From an uncultured Cellulophaga sp. (lineage in GTDB: Bacteria; Bacteroidota; Bacteroidia; Flavobacteriales; Flavobacteriaceae), in NCBI GenBank assembly GCA_947496695.1, contig CANMEI010000005.1, positions 216,495 through 280,494 on the forward strand: 64,000 bases of DNA, given 5' to 3'. Under the pieces are notes generated by a model. That model did no database searches and was not told where the DNA came from. It worked only from the letters and a program-made list of their open reading frames with translations. Below are positions 18,934-27,489 of this stretch, piece after piece. The translations under genes were made by a program, and so were the position numbers. How positions within the stretch are numbered: position 1 is the stretch's first letter; every line of letters starts with the position of its first letter.

Positions 18934-20265
18934 ATGAATTCTATATATAAATCAAAATCAAAATTTATAAGTTGTTTATTCTTGTTTTTATTCTGTTTTA
19001 TAACAAGTAATGCACAAGAAAAACAATTAGATTTAGAGGGCTTAAAAAAGCAAGCTTTAAAACACAGCAAGGCTATTAAAAATGATTCTCTTGAAATTGT
19101 AAGAGCTGAGTTAGTTAAAAAGGAAGCTTTTGATAATTATTTTCCAGAAGTAAGTGCAACAGGTTTTGCAATTTATGGCTTTGACTATTTAGTGCCTGCT
19201 ATACCTACTTATTTACCTGATGGTATTGATAATGTGTACAGTGTTGGGGTAACAGCGTCGGAAGCAATTTATGCCGGAGGAAAAGTAAAAATTGGAAATA
19301 AATTAGCTGAAATACAATTAGATGCACAAAAAATAAGTCATGAAACTTCAATTGATTCTGTAATGCTTAATGTAGAATTAAAATTTTGGCAGTTAATTCA
19401 ATTACAAGAAAAACAAAAGGTAGTAAAAGCAGGTAAAACTTATTTAAATGAACTTTTAAAACAACAAGAAGATTTATTAAATGCTGGTTTAATTTCAGAA
19501 AGTCAGATGCTACAAGTAAAAGTTGAAAAAAGTGGTATTTTATTAAATGAGCTAGAACTAACCAACTTAAGAAAAATTGCGCTTTTAGATTTATCACTTT
19601 ACGTAGGGATTCCTTTTGACACTACGATGGTAGCAAAAAACCAAAATTACGATGATATATTGGCTTCAACATTTAAATACAATACACCAAATGTAGATTT
19701 ACCAAATAATAAATTGTATCAATTATCAGAAAAACAAGTAGATGCGGCTAGTTTGCAAATTAAAAATGAAAAAGCAGATTTATTACCACAAGTTGCTGTG
19801 GGTGTTAATGCATCACATGTTAGTTCATTTAATAATCAGTTTGATGGAGTAACACAACCTATAGCCTTTGGTACTGTATCAGTTCCTATTTCTGCATTTT
19901 GGGGTAAAGAAAAGAAGAAAATTAAACAGCGTGAAGTAGAGCTCGAAATTGCACAGAATAATTTTGATGATACCAAAGATCAATTAACAAAGTATATCAT
20001 GAAAAACTGGTATGATTTGGAAAGTGCAGCTAAAGAAATTCAATATTCTCAAGACAAAGTAGCTTATGCATCTCAAAACTTGAAATCGCAAAGAGATAAT
20101 TATAATAGTGGTTTAAGTAATTTAAGTGATTTGTTAAGTGCAAGACAAACAAAAGAAGAGGCCGATGCTGACTTAGTTAGTACGTATGCAAATTATAAAG
20201 AAAAAGAAGCAAGGTATTTGTATAGTATTAATGAAATTGAAATACCAACAGTTACATCTAATTAA
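18934..20265 (+). CDS. TolC family outer membrane efflux protein
   Basis: 443-residue outer membrane channel with a signal peptide (ending FITSNAQ) and the two long coiled-coil halves of the TolC/OEP family; the second contains the typical NYNSGLSNLSDLLSARQ-like segment near residue 390. It forms the exit duct of the tripartite pump. It starts 30 nt after the permease stop, within the operon, and is followed by a strong terminator at 20299-20333. Confidence 0.92.
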   Translation: MNSIYKSKSKFISCLFLFLFCFITSNAQEKQLDLEGLKKQALKHSKAIKNDSLEIVRAELVKKEAFDNYFPEVSATGFAIYGFDYLVPAIPTYLPDGIDNVYSVGVTASEAIYAGGKVKIGNKLAEIQLDAQKISHETSIDSVMLNVELKFWQLIQLQEKQKVVKAGKTYLNELLKQQEDLLNAGLISESQMLQVKVEKSGILLNELELTNLRKIALLDLSLYVGIPFDTTMVAKNQNYDDILASTFKYNTPNVDLPNNKLYQLSEKQVDAASLQIKNEKADLLPQVAVGVNASHVSSFNNQFDGVTQPIAFGTVSVPISAFWGKEKKKIKQREVELEIAQNNFDDTKDQLTKYIMKNWYDLESAAKEIQYSQDKVAYASQNLKSQRDNYNSGLSNLSDLLSARQTKEEADADLVSTYANYKEKEARYLYSINEIEIPTVTSN

Positions 20266-20298
20266 TAGCTTGTAGTTATTAATTTTGTAAGAATATTT

Positions 20299-20333
20299 AG
20301 GGTTTTAGCATTTTTAGCTAAAACCCTTTTTTT
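20299..20333 (+). terminator. Rho-independent terminator after the RND operon
   Basis: Arms AGGGTTTTAGC / GCTAAAACCCT (11 bp, perfect) enclose a 7-nt loop and are followed by seven T. It lies 34 nt after the TolC-family stop. Confidence 0.85.
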
Positions 20334-20499
20334 GTATTTGATAATTTTATGTACTTGAAAATTAGATTATTTTAATAATTGTTTTAATTTATTACCTGTA
20401 ATATTTTAACACTTATTTGGTAGTCTAAAGTTTTGTTAAACGGTGCTAAACTGAGTTAAGCATTCTTAAATTTATTAAGACACTATAAAATCCAGTATT

Positions 20500-20583
20500 A
20501 TGAAAAAGATATATCCGGTAACAAGGCGAGATTTTATAAGATTATCAAGTACAGTGGCATTAGTAGCAACAGTTTTGCCCTAA
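20500..20583 (+). pseudogene. Remnant of a Tat-exported protein (signal peptide only)
   Basis: A 27-codon reading frame starts with a Tat signal: MKKIYPVT, then RRDFIRLSS and a hydrophobic stretch ending in a stop where the signal peptide would end. After the stop the same frame reads DILKEYSDKK and stops again. A twin-arginine peptide without a mature protein points to a degraded gene; the parent family cannot be identified from so little. Confidence 0.45.
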
Positions 20584-20635
20584 GATATATTAAAAGAGTA
20601 TTCCGATAAAAAAATGTATTACTAACAAAATTAAA

Positions 20636-20743
20636 ATGCTATAAAAAAAATTATTTTCAATTTCCTTATTTGTAATTAGTTTACAAATATTATATGCACA
20701 TCCTAAAACAGCACATCATACACATGATTCTTTTTTCAGTTGA
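20636..20743 (+). pseudogene. Remnant of a secreted His-rich protein
   Basis: ATG at 20636 is followed by a stop at codon 3, then in the same frame a signal-peptide-like hydrophobic stretch (LFSISLFVISLQILYA) and HPKTAHHTHDSFFS before another stop. This looks like the start of a small exported protein inactivated by point changes. It sits 50 nt after the Tat remnant, so the two may come from one lost operon. Confidence 0.35.
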
Positions 20744-20776
20744 ATTTGATTGAATTAATAATTTTTGTTTAAGTTT

Positions 20777-20807
20777 TTTGTAAAAACATTAAACATTATT
20801 ATTTTTG
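20777..20807 (+). promoter_or_regulatory. Bacteroidetes-type promoter for the photolyase-like operon
   Basis: TTTG (-33) at 20777-20780, 19 nt spacer, then TATTTTTG (-7, consensus TAnnTTTG) at 20800-20807. Start of transcription would be near 20814, about 20 nt before the ATG at 20836. Confidence 0.55.
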
Positions 20808-20835
20808 ATACAAACAATAATAGATAGCTGTAACA

Positions 20836-21954
20836 ATGCCTGTAAGTTTCAATCCTTCTTTATTTCCTGTATTATATTCTGATATTATAGAAAGGATAAA
20901 TACTGTTGACCCTATTAAATATAGCGATACGCGTAATTATATAAATGGCAATGTTTCATACTTATCACCATATATATCTAGAGGAGTTATTTCAACTAAG
21001 TTAATTTTGGATAATATTTTGACAAGAGGGTATAACCCAAAACAAATTGAAAAGTTTATACAAGAGTTAGCATGGAGAGATTATTGGCAACAAGTTTGGT
21101 TGCATAAGGGCGAGACTATTAATTCCGATTTAAAAAACAAACAACATCCAATTACAAACACATTAATTCCTAAAGCTATTTCAGAAGCGGAAACTGGTAT
21201 TGTAGCAATTGATAATGCTATTAAGGAGTTTTATGATACTGGTTATTTGCATAACCATGTAAGAATGTATATAGCTTCTATATGTAGTAATGTAGCTAAA
21301 AGTCATTGGAAATATCCTGCTAAATGGATGTATTATTATCTTTTAGATGCAGATTGGGCTAGTAATTCATTAAGTTGGCAATGGGTTGCAGGAACAAATT
21401 CAAATAAAAAATATGTTGCTAATCAAGAAAATATTAATAAGTACTGCTTAACTAAACAACAACATACATTTTTAGATATAGCTTATGAAGATTTTAATAC
21501 TTTACAAGTGCCTAAGGTTTTAAAACCTACAACTGAAGTTGTTTTAAAAACATCATTACCAATAGCAAATAGTATTTTTTTAGATAGTAATTTACCAACC
21601 TGTATTTATAATTTTTATAATCTTGATCCACTTTGGAAAAAAGATATTCAAGTAAATAGAGTTTTATTGTTAGAGCCTTCTGTGTTTGAAAAATACCCTA
21701 TATCTCAAAAAACATTGAATTTTATTTTAAGCTTAGCTAAAGAAAACATACCTAACATTCAAGTTTATATAGGTGAGTTTACAAATTTGGTTAATACATA
21801 CGGTATTAATAATGATATATTTTATAAAGAGCATCCTTTAAATAAAGCTTATAAAGGAAAAGAAGAACCAAGAGATTGGATGTTTAAGGTAAATGGTTAT
21901 TACCCTTCTTTTTTTTCATTTTGGAAAAAATGTAAAAAAGAACTTCTTAGTTAA
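20836..21954 (+). CDS. Photolyase/cryptochrome-like FAD-binding protein without N-terminal antenna domain
   Basis: 372 residues. The first about 240 match the helical FAD-binding half of photolyases: [20 protein letters not shown] near residue 35, the WRDYWQQVW helix, [10 protein letters not shown] near 138, and [16 protein letters not shown] near 175. The usual N-terminal alpha/beta antenna domain is absent; the protein starts directly at the helical half and is shorter than the usual about 450-480. The last 120 residues (with [17 protein letters not shown] and [11 protein letters not shown]) look like a small alpha/beta domain placed at the C-terminus. It may bind FAD and repair DNA or act as a light sensor. 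It precedes DUF2256 and a second photolyase. Confidence 0.82.
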   Translation: MPVSFNPSLFPVLYSDIIERINTVDPIKYSDTRNYINGNVSYLSPYISRGVISTKLILDNILTRGYNPKQIEKFIQELAWRDYWQQVWLHKGETINSDLKNKQHPITNTLIPKAISEAETGIVAIDNAIKEFYDTGYLHNHVRMYIASICSNVAKSHWKYPAKWMYYYLLDADWASNSLSWQWVAGTNSNKKYVANQENINKYCLTKQQHTFLDIAYEDFNTLQVPKVLKPTTEVVLKTSLPIANSIFLDSNLPTCIYNFYNLDPLWKKDIQVNRVLLLEPSVFEKYPISQKTLNFILSLAKENIPNIQVYIGEFTNLVNTYGINNDIFYKEHPLNKAYKGKEEPRDWMFKVNGYYPSFFSFWKKCKKELLS

Positions 21955-21974
21955 GAATACTAGTTTATCTATCA

Positions 21975-22103
21975 ATGAAAAAAGAGCATCTGCCTAAAAA
22001 AATATGTATAGTTTGTAACAGGTCATTTACTTGGCGTAAAAAATGGGAAAAGAATTGGGATGAGGTAAAATATTGTAGTGAACGCTGTAGAAGAAATAAA
22101 TAA
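21975..22103 (+). CDS. DUF2256 small Cys-rich protein
   Basis: A 42-residue protein. Two Cys pairs (CIVC near residue 11 and CSERC near 34) frame a basic aromatic centre ([11 protein letters not shown]), the pattern of DUF2256, a putative zinc ribbon often found beside photolyase/cryptochrome genes. It begins 20 nt after the photolyase-like stop and ends 5 nt before the next photolyase, so it is in the same operon. Function is unknown; the four Cys could bind one zinc. Confidence 0.85.
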   Translation: MKKEHLPKKICIVCNRSFTWRKKWEKNWDEVKYCSERCRRNK

Positions 22104-22108
22104 AAGTT

Positions 22109-23593
22109 ATGAAGGTAGTAAATCTAATTTTTCCACATCAATTATTTAGAGAGTCTCCAATTTTTGATAAAAAAGCTCCTATATATTTAATTGAAGAGTT
22201 TTTATTTTTCAAACAATATTCTTTTCACAAACAAAAAATAGCATTTCATAGAGCTACTATGAAATGTTATTATGATTATTTAAAAAAATTAAAATTTACG
22301 GTTCATTATATTGAATCTTTAGAAGAAGAATCTGATATCCGGATGCTAATTCCAGAATTAAAGAATAAAGGAGTTACACATATTAATTATATAGATCCAA
22401 CTGATTATTGGCTTCAAAAAAGAATAGTAGAGAAGTGTAGTGAACTTAAAATAACTACTACTGTTTATAATTCTCCAATGTTTTTAAATACAAAAGATGA
22501 TAATGCTAGTTTTTTTAAAGTAGATAAAAAGAAATTTCATCAGCATACATTTTATATAGAACAACGCAAAAGATATAGAATTTTAATTGATAATAAAGGA
22601 GGGCCAGTTGGTGGTAAATGGTCTTTTGATGATGAGAACAGAAAAAAATATCCAGCAAAAAAAACACCACCAACAATTTACTATCCTGATGCTGATATTT
22701 ATTTTAAAGAAGCAAAGCTATATGTTGAAGAGAACTTTTCTAACAACTTAGGACAGTTGACGGATAATGCTTTATACCCAACAAATTTTGCGGTAACTGA
22801 AGAATGGTTAAATCAGTTTTTTGAACATCGTTTTATGGAATTTGGTATTTATGAAGATGCAATTGTAGCTGAAAATAGTATTCTAAATCATAGTGTTTTA
22901 ACGCCCATGTTAAACGTAGGTTTAATAACTCCTAAAGATATTATTGATGCTTCTTTAATTTATTCAAAAGATAATAATGTCCCAATTAATTCTACAGAGG
23001 GTTTTATAAGACAAATTATTGGTTGGCGAGAATTTATAAGAGGAATTTATGAAGTGAAAGGAACTCAAGTACGCACGACTAACTTCTGGAATTTTAAAAA
23101 TAAGATACCAAAATCATTTTATGAAGGTACCACAGGCATCGTTCCTATTGACAAAACAATTAAAAAGATTTTAAGAACTGGCTATTGCCATCATATAGAG
23201 CGTTTAATGGTTTTGGGGAATTTCATGGTGTTGTGCGAATTTGATCCTGATGAGGTGTATAAGTGGTTTATGGAACTATTTATTGATGCTTATGATTGGG
23301 TTATGGTAGCTAATGTGTATGGTATGAGCCAATTTGCTGATGGTGGTTTAATGGCGACAAAACCCTATATCAGTGGAAGTAATTATTTAAAAAAAATGAG
23401 TGATTATAAAAAAGGAGAATGGCAAAATACATGGGATGGTTTGTTTTGGAGATTTATGGATAAACATAGAAGTTTCTTTTTATCAAATCCTCGTTTGGGC
23501 ATGTTAGTACACATGTTTGATAAAATGCCAACTGAAAAAAGACAAGAACATATAGAAAATGGTGAAAGGTATTTGGCTTTATTATCTGAATAA
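22109..23593 (+). CDS. FeS-BCP/PhrB-type photolyase family protein, apparently lacking the Fe-S cysteines
   Basis: 494-residue protein of the bacterial (6-4) photolyase / cryptochrome-related family (PhrB of Agrobacterium, CryB of Rhodobacter). The N-terminal about 130 residues are the alpha/beta antenna domain (VNLIFPHQLF start); the C-terminal helical domain has IIGWREFIRGIYE, YCHHIERLMVLGNF and ANVYGMSQFADGGLMATKPY. PhrB-type proteins carry a [4Fe-4S] cluster on four Cys. Here the expected positions read GIVPIDKTI (about 343-351) and MSDYKKGEWQNTWDGLFW (about 430-447), with no Cys. DNA repair by FAD and light is the likely role. It is third in the operon with DUF2256. Confidence 0.85.
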   Translation: MKVVNLIFPHQLFRESPIFDKKAPIYLIEEFLFFKQYSFHKQKIAFHRATMKCYYDYLKKLKFTVHYIESLEEESDIRMLIPELKNKGVTHINYIDPTDYWLQKRIVEKCSELKITTTVYNSPMFLNTKDDNASFFKVDKKKFHQHTFYIEQRKRYRILIDNKGGPVGGKWSFDDENRKKYPAKKTPPTIYYPDADIYFKEAKLYVEENFSNNLGQLTDNALYPTNFAVTEEWLNQFFEHRFMEFGIYEDAIVAENSILNHSVLTPMLNVGLITPKDIIDASLIYSKDNNVPINSTEGFIRQIIGWREFIRGIYEVKGTQVRTTNFWNFKNKIPKSFYEGTTGIVPIDKTIKKILRTGYCHHIERLMVLGNFMVLCEFDPDEVYKWFMELFIDAYDWVMVANVYGMSQFADGGLMATKPYISGSNYLKKMSDYKKGEWQNTWDGLFWRFMDKHRSFFLSNPRLGMLVHMFDKMPTEKRQEHIENGERYLALLSE

Positions 23594-23652
23594 TTGAAAT
23601 TTCTAAATATAACAAAAAACCTTTGTTTTATTTAGAATAAATTAAAATAAGC

Positions 23653-23683
23653 TTTATTTATTAAGATTTGGACAGTATATTTG
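23653..23683 (+). promoter_or_regulatory. Promoter of the DUF4856-imelysin-TonB receptor operon
   Basis: TATATTTG at 23676-23683 matches the -7 consensus TAnnTTTG. A near-consensus TTTA lies 19 nt upstream (23653-23656). The first ATG is at 23729. No Fur-type operator could be recognised with confidence. Confidence 0.45.
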
Positions 23684-23728
23684 TCGCATAAATATCAGAT
23701 TTAATAAAATAAATCTAAACAAAACTCA

Positions 23729-24946
23729 ATGAAAATAACAAAACTCACACTCGCAACAGTAACTTTAATAGGAGCTGTTTTTATCTCATGTAGTACTGAT
23801 AATGATAATAATGAAGAAGCATCAAGCTTCGCTCAATATTTTACTGATATTGATGCATCTACAGTAACTGAACCTACCACATATACTTTTGAAAGAAACG
23901 GAAGTACAACGGTAGATTATTCAGGACAAACAACAAGGCTGAAACAAGTAAATGAAATAGGAGCATTATTACTTTCTGCAAATCCTGTACCTACACAAGA
24001 TGATTTTACAAATAGATTTAATCAAGCGGTGTCTTTTACAGATGAAACTTTAAATGGTTCTAAAAACGTAAGAAGTAAAACAGGTAGTTCTGTTGGTTTA
24101 TTTCAAAGTAATGCAACAGATAGTGAATTAATAAAAGAAGATTTTGATTCATATTTATCAAATCAAATAGCCGTATTAAGTAGTACTAATGAAGCTTCAG
24201 AAGGTGTTGCTGGTACGTATAGTGATACACCACGTTACTTTAATGAAAAAGGTTTAGAGTATCAACAAGCATTTTATAAAGGGTTAATAGGAGCTTTAAC
24301 TATTGACCAGTCTCTAAATCATTATTTTAATAGGTTGGATGATGATTTTGATGGAACACTTTCTTATAGAACAGAAAATGATGCTGAAACTTTAGCAACT
24401 GATGAAAACTATACTACAATGGAGCATCACTGGGATGAAGCTTACGGTTATGTATATGGTTTAGATGCAGATGAAGATAACTTGTTACAAAAATATTTAA
24501 ATGATATTGCTAGCCAAGCTAATTTTAGTGATATAGCGGAGAATGTTTTTAAAGCATTTAAATTAGGTAGAGCTGCAATTGTAGCTAAAGAATATGATGT
24601 TAGAGATGATGCTGTTGAGGTTATCAGATACCAAATTTCTAAAATACCAGGAGGTAGAGCGTTGTATTATTTAGATGATGCAAAAACAATATTTGAAGAT
24701 GAAGCTGTAGATAATAGAGATGCTTTTCATTCACTTTCTGAAGCTTATGGTTTTATTTATTCTTTACAATTTACATACAATCCTGAAACTGGTGAACCAT
24801 ACTTTACTAAAGCGGAGGTTGATGCTATGATAGCAACTTTAGAAGATGGTAACGGTTTTTATGATTTAACAGCTGATGATTTAGATGATTTGTCAAATCA
24901 AATAGTTGCTAAATACGACTTTACTTTAGAAGAGGCTTTACAATAG
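23729..24946 (+). CDS. DUF4856 lipoprotein
   Basis: 405-residue lipoprotein: lipobox ending VFISCSTDND (Cys21), then an acidic linker. The body is helical and includes MEHHWDEAYGYVYGLD near residue 230 and HSLSEAYGFIYSLQF near 335, two similar helices with His/Glu/Asp residues that could bind a metal. DUF4856 proteins usually sit next to imelysins in Bacteroidetes, as here (the imelysin begins 32 nt later). It is likely a surface or periplasmic part of an iron or haem uptake system; no enzyme activity is evident. Confidence 0.8.
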   Translation: MKITKLTLATVTLIGAVFISCSTDNDNNEEASSFAQYFTDIDASTVTEPTTYTFERNGSTTVDYSGQTTRLKQVNEIGALLLSANPVPTQDDFTNRFNQAVSFTDETLNGSKNVRSKTGSSVGLFQSNATDSELIKEDFDSYLSNQIAVLSSTNEASEGVAGTYSDTPRYFNEKGLEYQQAFYKGLIGALTIDQSLNHYFNRLDDDFDGTLSYRTENDAETLATDENYTTMEHHWDEAYGYVYGLDADEDNLLQKYLNDIASQANFSDIAENVFKAFKLGRAAIVAKEYDVRDDAVEVIRYQISKIPGGRALYYLDDAKTIFEDEAVDNRDAFHSLSEAYGFIYSLQFTYNPETGEPYFTKAEVDAMIATLEDGNGFYDLTADDLDDLSNQIVAKYDFTLEEALQ

Positions 24947-24978
24947 TCTTGATTTCCTAATTTATTAGAATTCGTAAA

Positions 24979-26121
24979 ATGAAGAAAATAATAGGTTCCT
25001 TATTTGTTTTAATATTAGCATTCTCTTGTGTAGAAGAAAATAATGATAATACAGCAGAAAGTTCAGATGATTTTGACCGAACGTTAATATTAGCCAATTG
25101 GGTAGATAATATTATTCTACCTGCTTATGATGCTTTTGAAGTTGAAGTTTCAGATTTAAAAACTGCTGAAACGGCATTTGTTTCCTCACCTAGTGAAGCA
25201 ACATTAACAACGTTACAAGAAGCTTTGTTTGAAACACAAAAAGTATGGCAGCACGTTGCTATGTTTGATTTAGGTATGGATGTAAATGCTACAGCGACAT
25301 ATCGTGAATTTATGAATTCATACCCTGTAGATGTAACTGAAGTTAATGTAAGTTTAGAGTCTACTGTTGAAGAGATAGCAACTATTAATTTTGATCTTTC
25401 TACAAGAGCAGATGAACAAGGCCTACCTGCATTAGATTATTTATTAAACAGTGTAGCTTTAGAAATGTACACAACTGATGAGCAAAATGAGGTTTATACT
25501 GCGTATTTAACTAAAGTTGTTGATAGAATAGTAGCATTAACATCTGACGTAACAACTTATTGGGATACAAATGCTACAAGTATCAAAACGGATAATGGTA
25601 CAACAGCAACCTCTTCATTTAATGTGTTATTTAATGATTATTTATTTTATTTAGAACAAGGGTTTAGAGAAGCTAAAATTGCTACTCCCTCTGGTTTTAG
25701 AACAGGTGGAGCATCAAAAAATGCTTTGGCTGTAGAGTCATATTATACTTCAGAAAATTCAAAAATATTATTTTTAGAAGCTTATGAAGCAATTCAAAAT
25801 TTTTACTTCGGAATATCTTTCGATGGTAATTCTGATGGTGAGGGTATAGATTCTTATATTGAATATTTAAATCCAGATACTATTTTTGATAGTGTTACAA
25901 AATTAGATTATACTTTTTCAGAGTTTATAACTTTAAAGCTTTCCGAAATTGACGATCAAGTTGATATATTAAATGATGATTTTACAATTGATGTAGAGAA
26001 TAATAATGATAATTTAATTGATACTTTCACTACAATTCAAAATTTCGTGGTCTTTTTAAAAACAAATGTTGTTCAAACATTAGGTGTAACTATTGATTTT
26101 GTAGATAGTGATGGAGATTAA
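24979..26121 (+). CDS. Imelysin family lipoprotein
   Basis: 380-residue imelysin/IrpA-type protein. Lipobox at ILAFSCVEEN (Cys17), then the two helical bundles of the imelysin fold. The normal GxHxxE signature of the family is replaced by GLPALDYLL (about residue 153), without the His and Glu. The C-terminus ends in a short acidic tail, DSDGD. The gene sits between DUF4856 and HTTM genes (3 nt to the latter). Role in iron or haem capture is inferred from family and neighbours. Confidence 0.85.
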   Translation: MKKIIGSLFVLILAFSCVEENNDNTAESSDDFDRTLILANWVDNIILPAYDAFEVEVSDLKTAETAFVSSPSEATLTTLQEALFETQKVWQHVAMFDLGMDVNATATYREFMNSYPVDVTEVNVSLESTVEEIATINFDLSTRADEQGLPALDYLLNSVALEMYTTDEQNEVYTAYLTKVVDRIVALTSDVTTYWDTNATSIKTDNGTTATSSFNVLFNDYLFYLEQGFREAKIATPSGFRTGGASKNALAVESYYTSENSKILFLEAYEAIQNFYFGISFDGNSDGEGIDSYIEYLNPDTIFDSVTKLDYTFSEFITLKLSEIDDQVDILNDDFTIDVENNNDNLIDTFTTIQNFVVFLKTNVVQTLGVTIDFVDSDGD

Positions 26122-26124
26122 TTT

Positions 26125-27489
26125 ATGAACAAAATAAAAACTTATTTTACCCACAATAATACAGAAGCAGCTAGTTTAGCTGCTTTTCGTATTCTATTTG
26201 GTACCTTAATGTTATTTAGCCTTATAAGGTTTGTAGCTATGGGTTGGGTAGAACAGTTTTATGTATTACCAAAATGGCATTTTACGTATTACGGGTTTAG
26301 TTGGGTTAAAACATTAGGAGTATATACATATGGTTTATTTGCTTTATGCATGGTTTCATGTATAGGTATTATTTTAGGATTCAAATATAGAATATCAATA
26401 ATTACCTTTTTCTTGACATTCACGTATATTGAATTGATAGATAAAACCACCTATTTGAATCACTATTATTTTATAAGTGTTCTTAGCTTTTTACTTTGTT
26501 TTTTACCACTAAATGCAACCTTTTCTTTAGATGGAATTAAAAAAGGAAAAGAATATGGTTTTGTACCTAGTTGGACTGTAGATTCAATTAAACTGCTCTT
26601 AAGTATCGTTTATTTTTATGCAGGTTTAGCTAAATTAAATTCTGATTGGTTATTGAGAGCACAACCTTTAAAAATTTGGTTGTCAACAAAAACAAGTTTG
26701 CCAATTATTGGCGATTTAATGAATGAAACTTGGTTTCATTTTGCAATGAGTTGGAGCGGGGCAATTTATGATTTAACCATTCCTTTTTTTCTTTGGACAA
26801 GAAAAACAAGAGCTTATGCTTTTATAGTTGTTGTTATATTTCATGTCTTTACCCGTGTTCTATTTAATATAGGTATGTTCCCGTATATTATGATTTGTAT
26901 TACTATAATATTTTTTGATTCTAGATTTCATCAAAAAATATTAAGTGTCATAAAAAGAGTTTTTCTATTTAAAAAACAAGTTGCTGTAGTATTAAATGAT
27001 AAGGTTTATACATACAAATCGTCTAAGGGAATTGTAATGTTTGTTGTCAGTTTATTTTTTACAATTCAATTGGTAGTACCGTTTAGATATTTATTATATC
27101 CTGGAGAATTATTTTGGACTGAACAAGGTTTCCGGTTTTCATGGCGTGTAATGTTAATTGAAAAAGTAGGTTTAATAACATATACAATTACAGATAGTAA
27201 AACAGGAAAATATTTTCAAGTAAAAAATTCCGATTTTTTAACACCATTTCAAATTAAACAAATGAGTTTTCAGCCAGATTTTATTTTGGAATATGCACAT
27301 ATGTTGGGCGATCATTTTAAAAGTCAAGGACATAAAAACATACAAATTTTTGCAGAATGCTACGTTGCTTTAAATGGCAGATTAAATCAACAATATGTAG
27401 ATCCAACGATTGATCTATATAATCAAGAAGATAATTTTTATAACAAAACTTGGATAGTACCATTAAAAGATGAGATTAAAGGATTTTAA
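26125..27489 (+). CDS. HTTM domain membrane protein
   Basis: 454-residue integral membrane protein with several hydrophobic segments in residues 20-290, resembling the HTTM domain of vitamin K-dependent gamma-carboxylases (AASLAAFRILFGTLMLFSLIRF, and LLSIVYFYAGLAKLNSDWL). A soluble domain follows (about 325-454). Its last 20 nt overlap the TonB receptor start. It may modify a partner protein or take part in electron or lipid transport; its chemistry cannot be read from sequence. Such proteins commonly accompany imelysins in Bacteroidetes. Confidence 0.82.
   Translation: MNKIKTYFTHNNTEAASLAAFRILFGTLMLFSLIRFVAMGWVEQFYVLPKWHFTYYGFSWVKTLGVYTYGLFALCMVSCIGIILGFKYRISIITFFLTFTYIELIDKTTYLNHYYFISVLSFLLCFLPLNATFSLDGIKKGKEYGFVPSWTVDSIKLLLSIVYFYAGLAKLNSDWLLRAQPLKIWLSTKTSLPIIGDLMNETWFHFAMSWSGAIYDLTIPFFLWTRKTRAYAFIVVVIFHVFTRVLFNIGMFPYIMICITIIFFDSRFHQKILSVIKRVFLFKKQVAVVLNDKVYTYKSSKGIVMFVVSLFFTIQLVVPFRYLLYPGELFWTEQGFRFSWRVMLIEKVGLITYTITDSKTGKYFQVKNSDFLTPFQIKQMSFQPDFILEYAHMLGDHFKSQGHKNIQIFAECYVALNGRLNQQYVDPTIDLYNQEDNFYNKTWIVPLKDEIKGF

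Larger units (their letters stand above)
20334..20835. other. Non-coding stretch with decayed gene remnants and a promoter
   Basis: No intact gene is seen. The stretch holds two short remnants of exported proteins (20500-20583 and 20636-20743) and, at its right end, a good promoter for the photolyase-like gene. The rest is AT-rich without recognisable structure. Confidence 0.6.
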
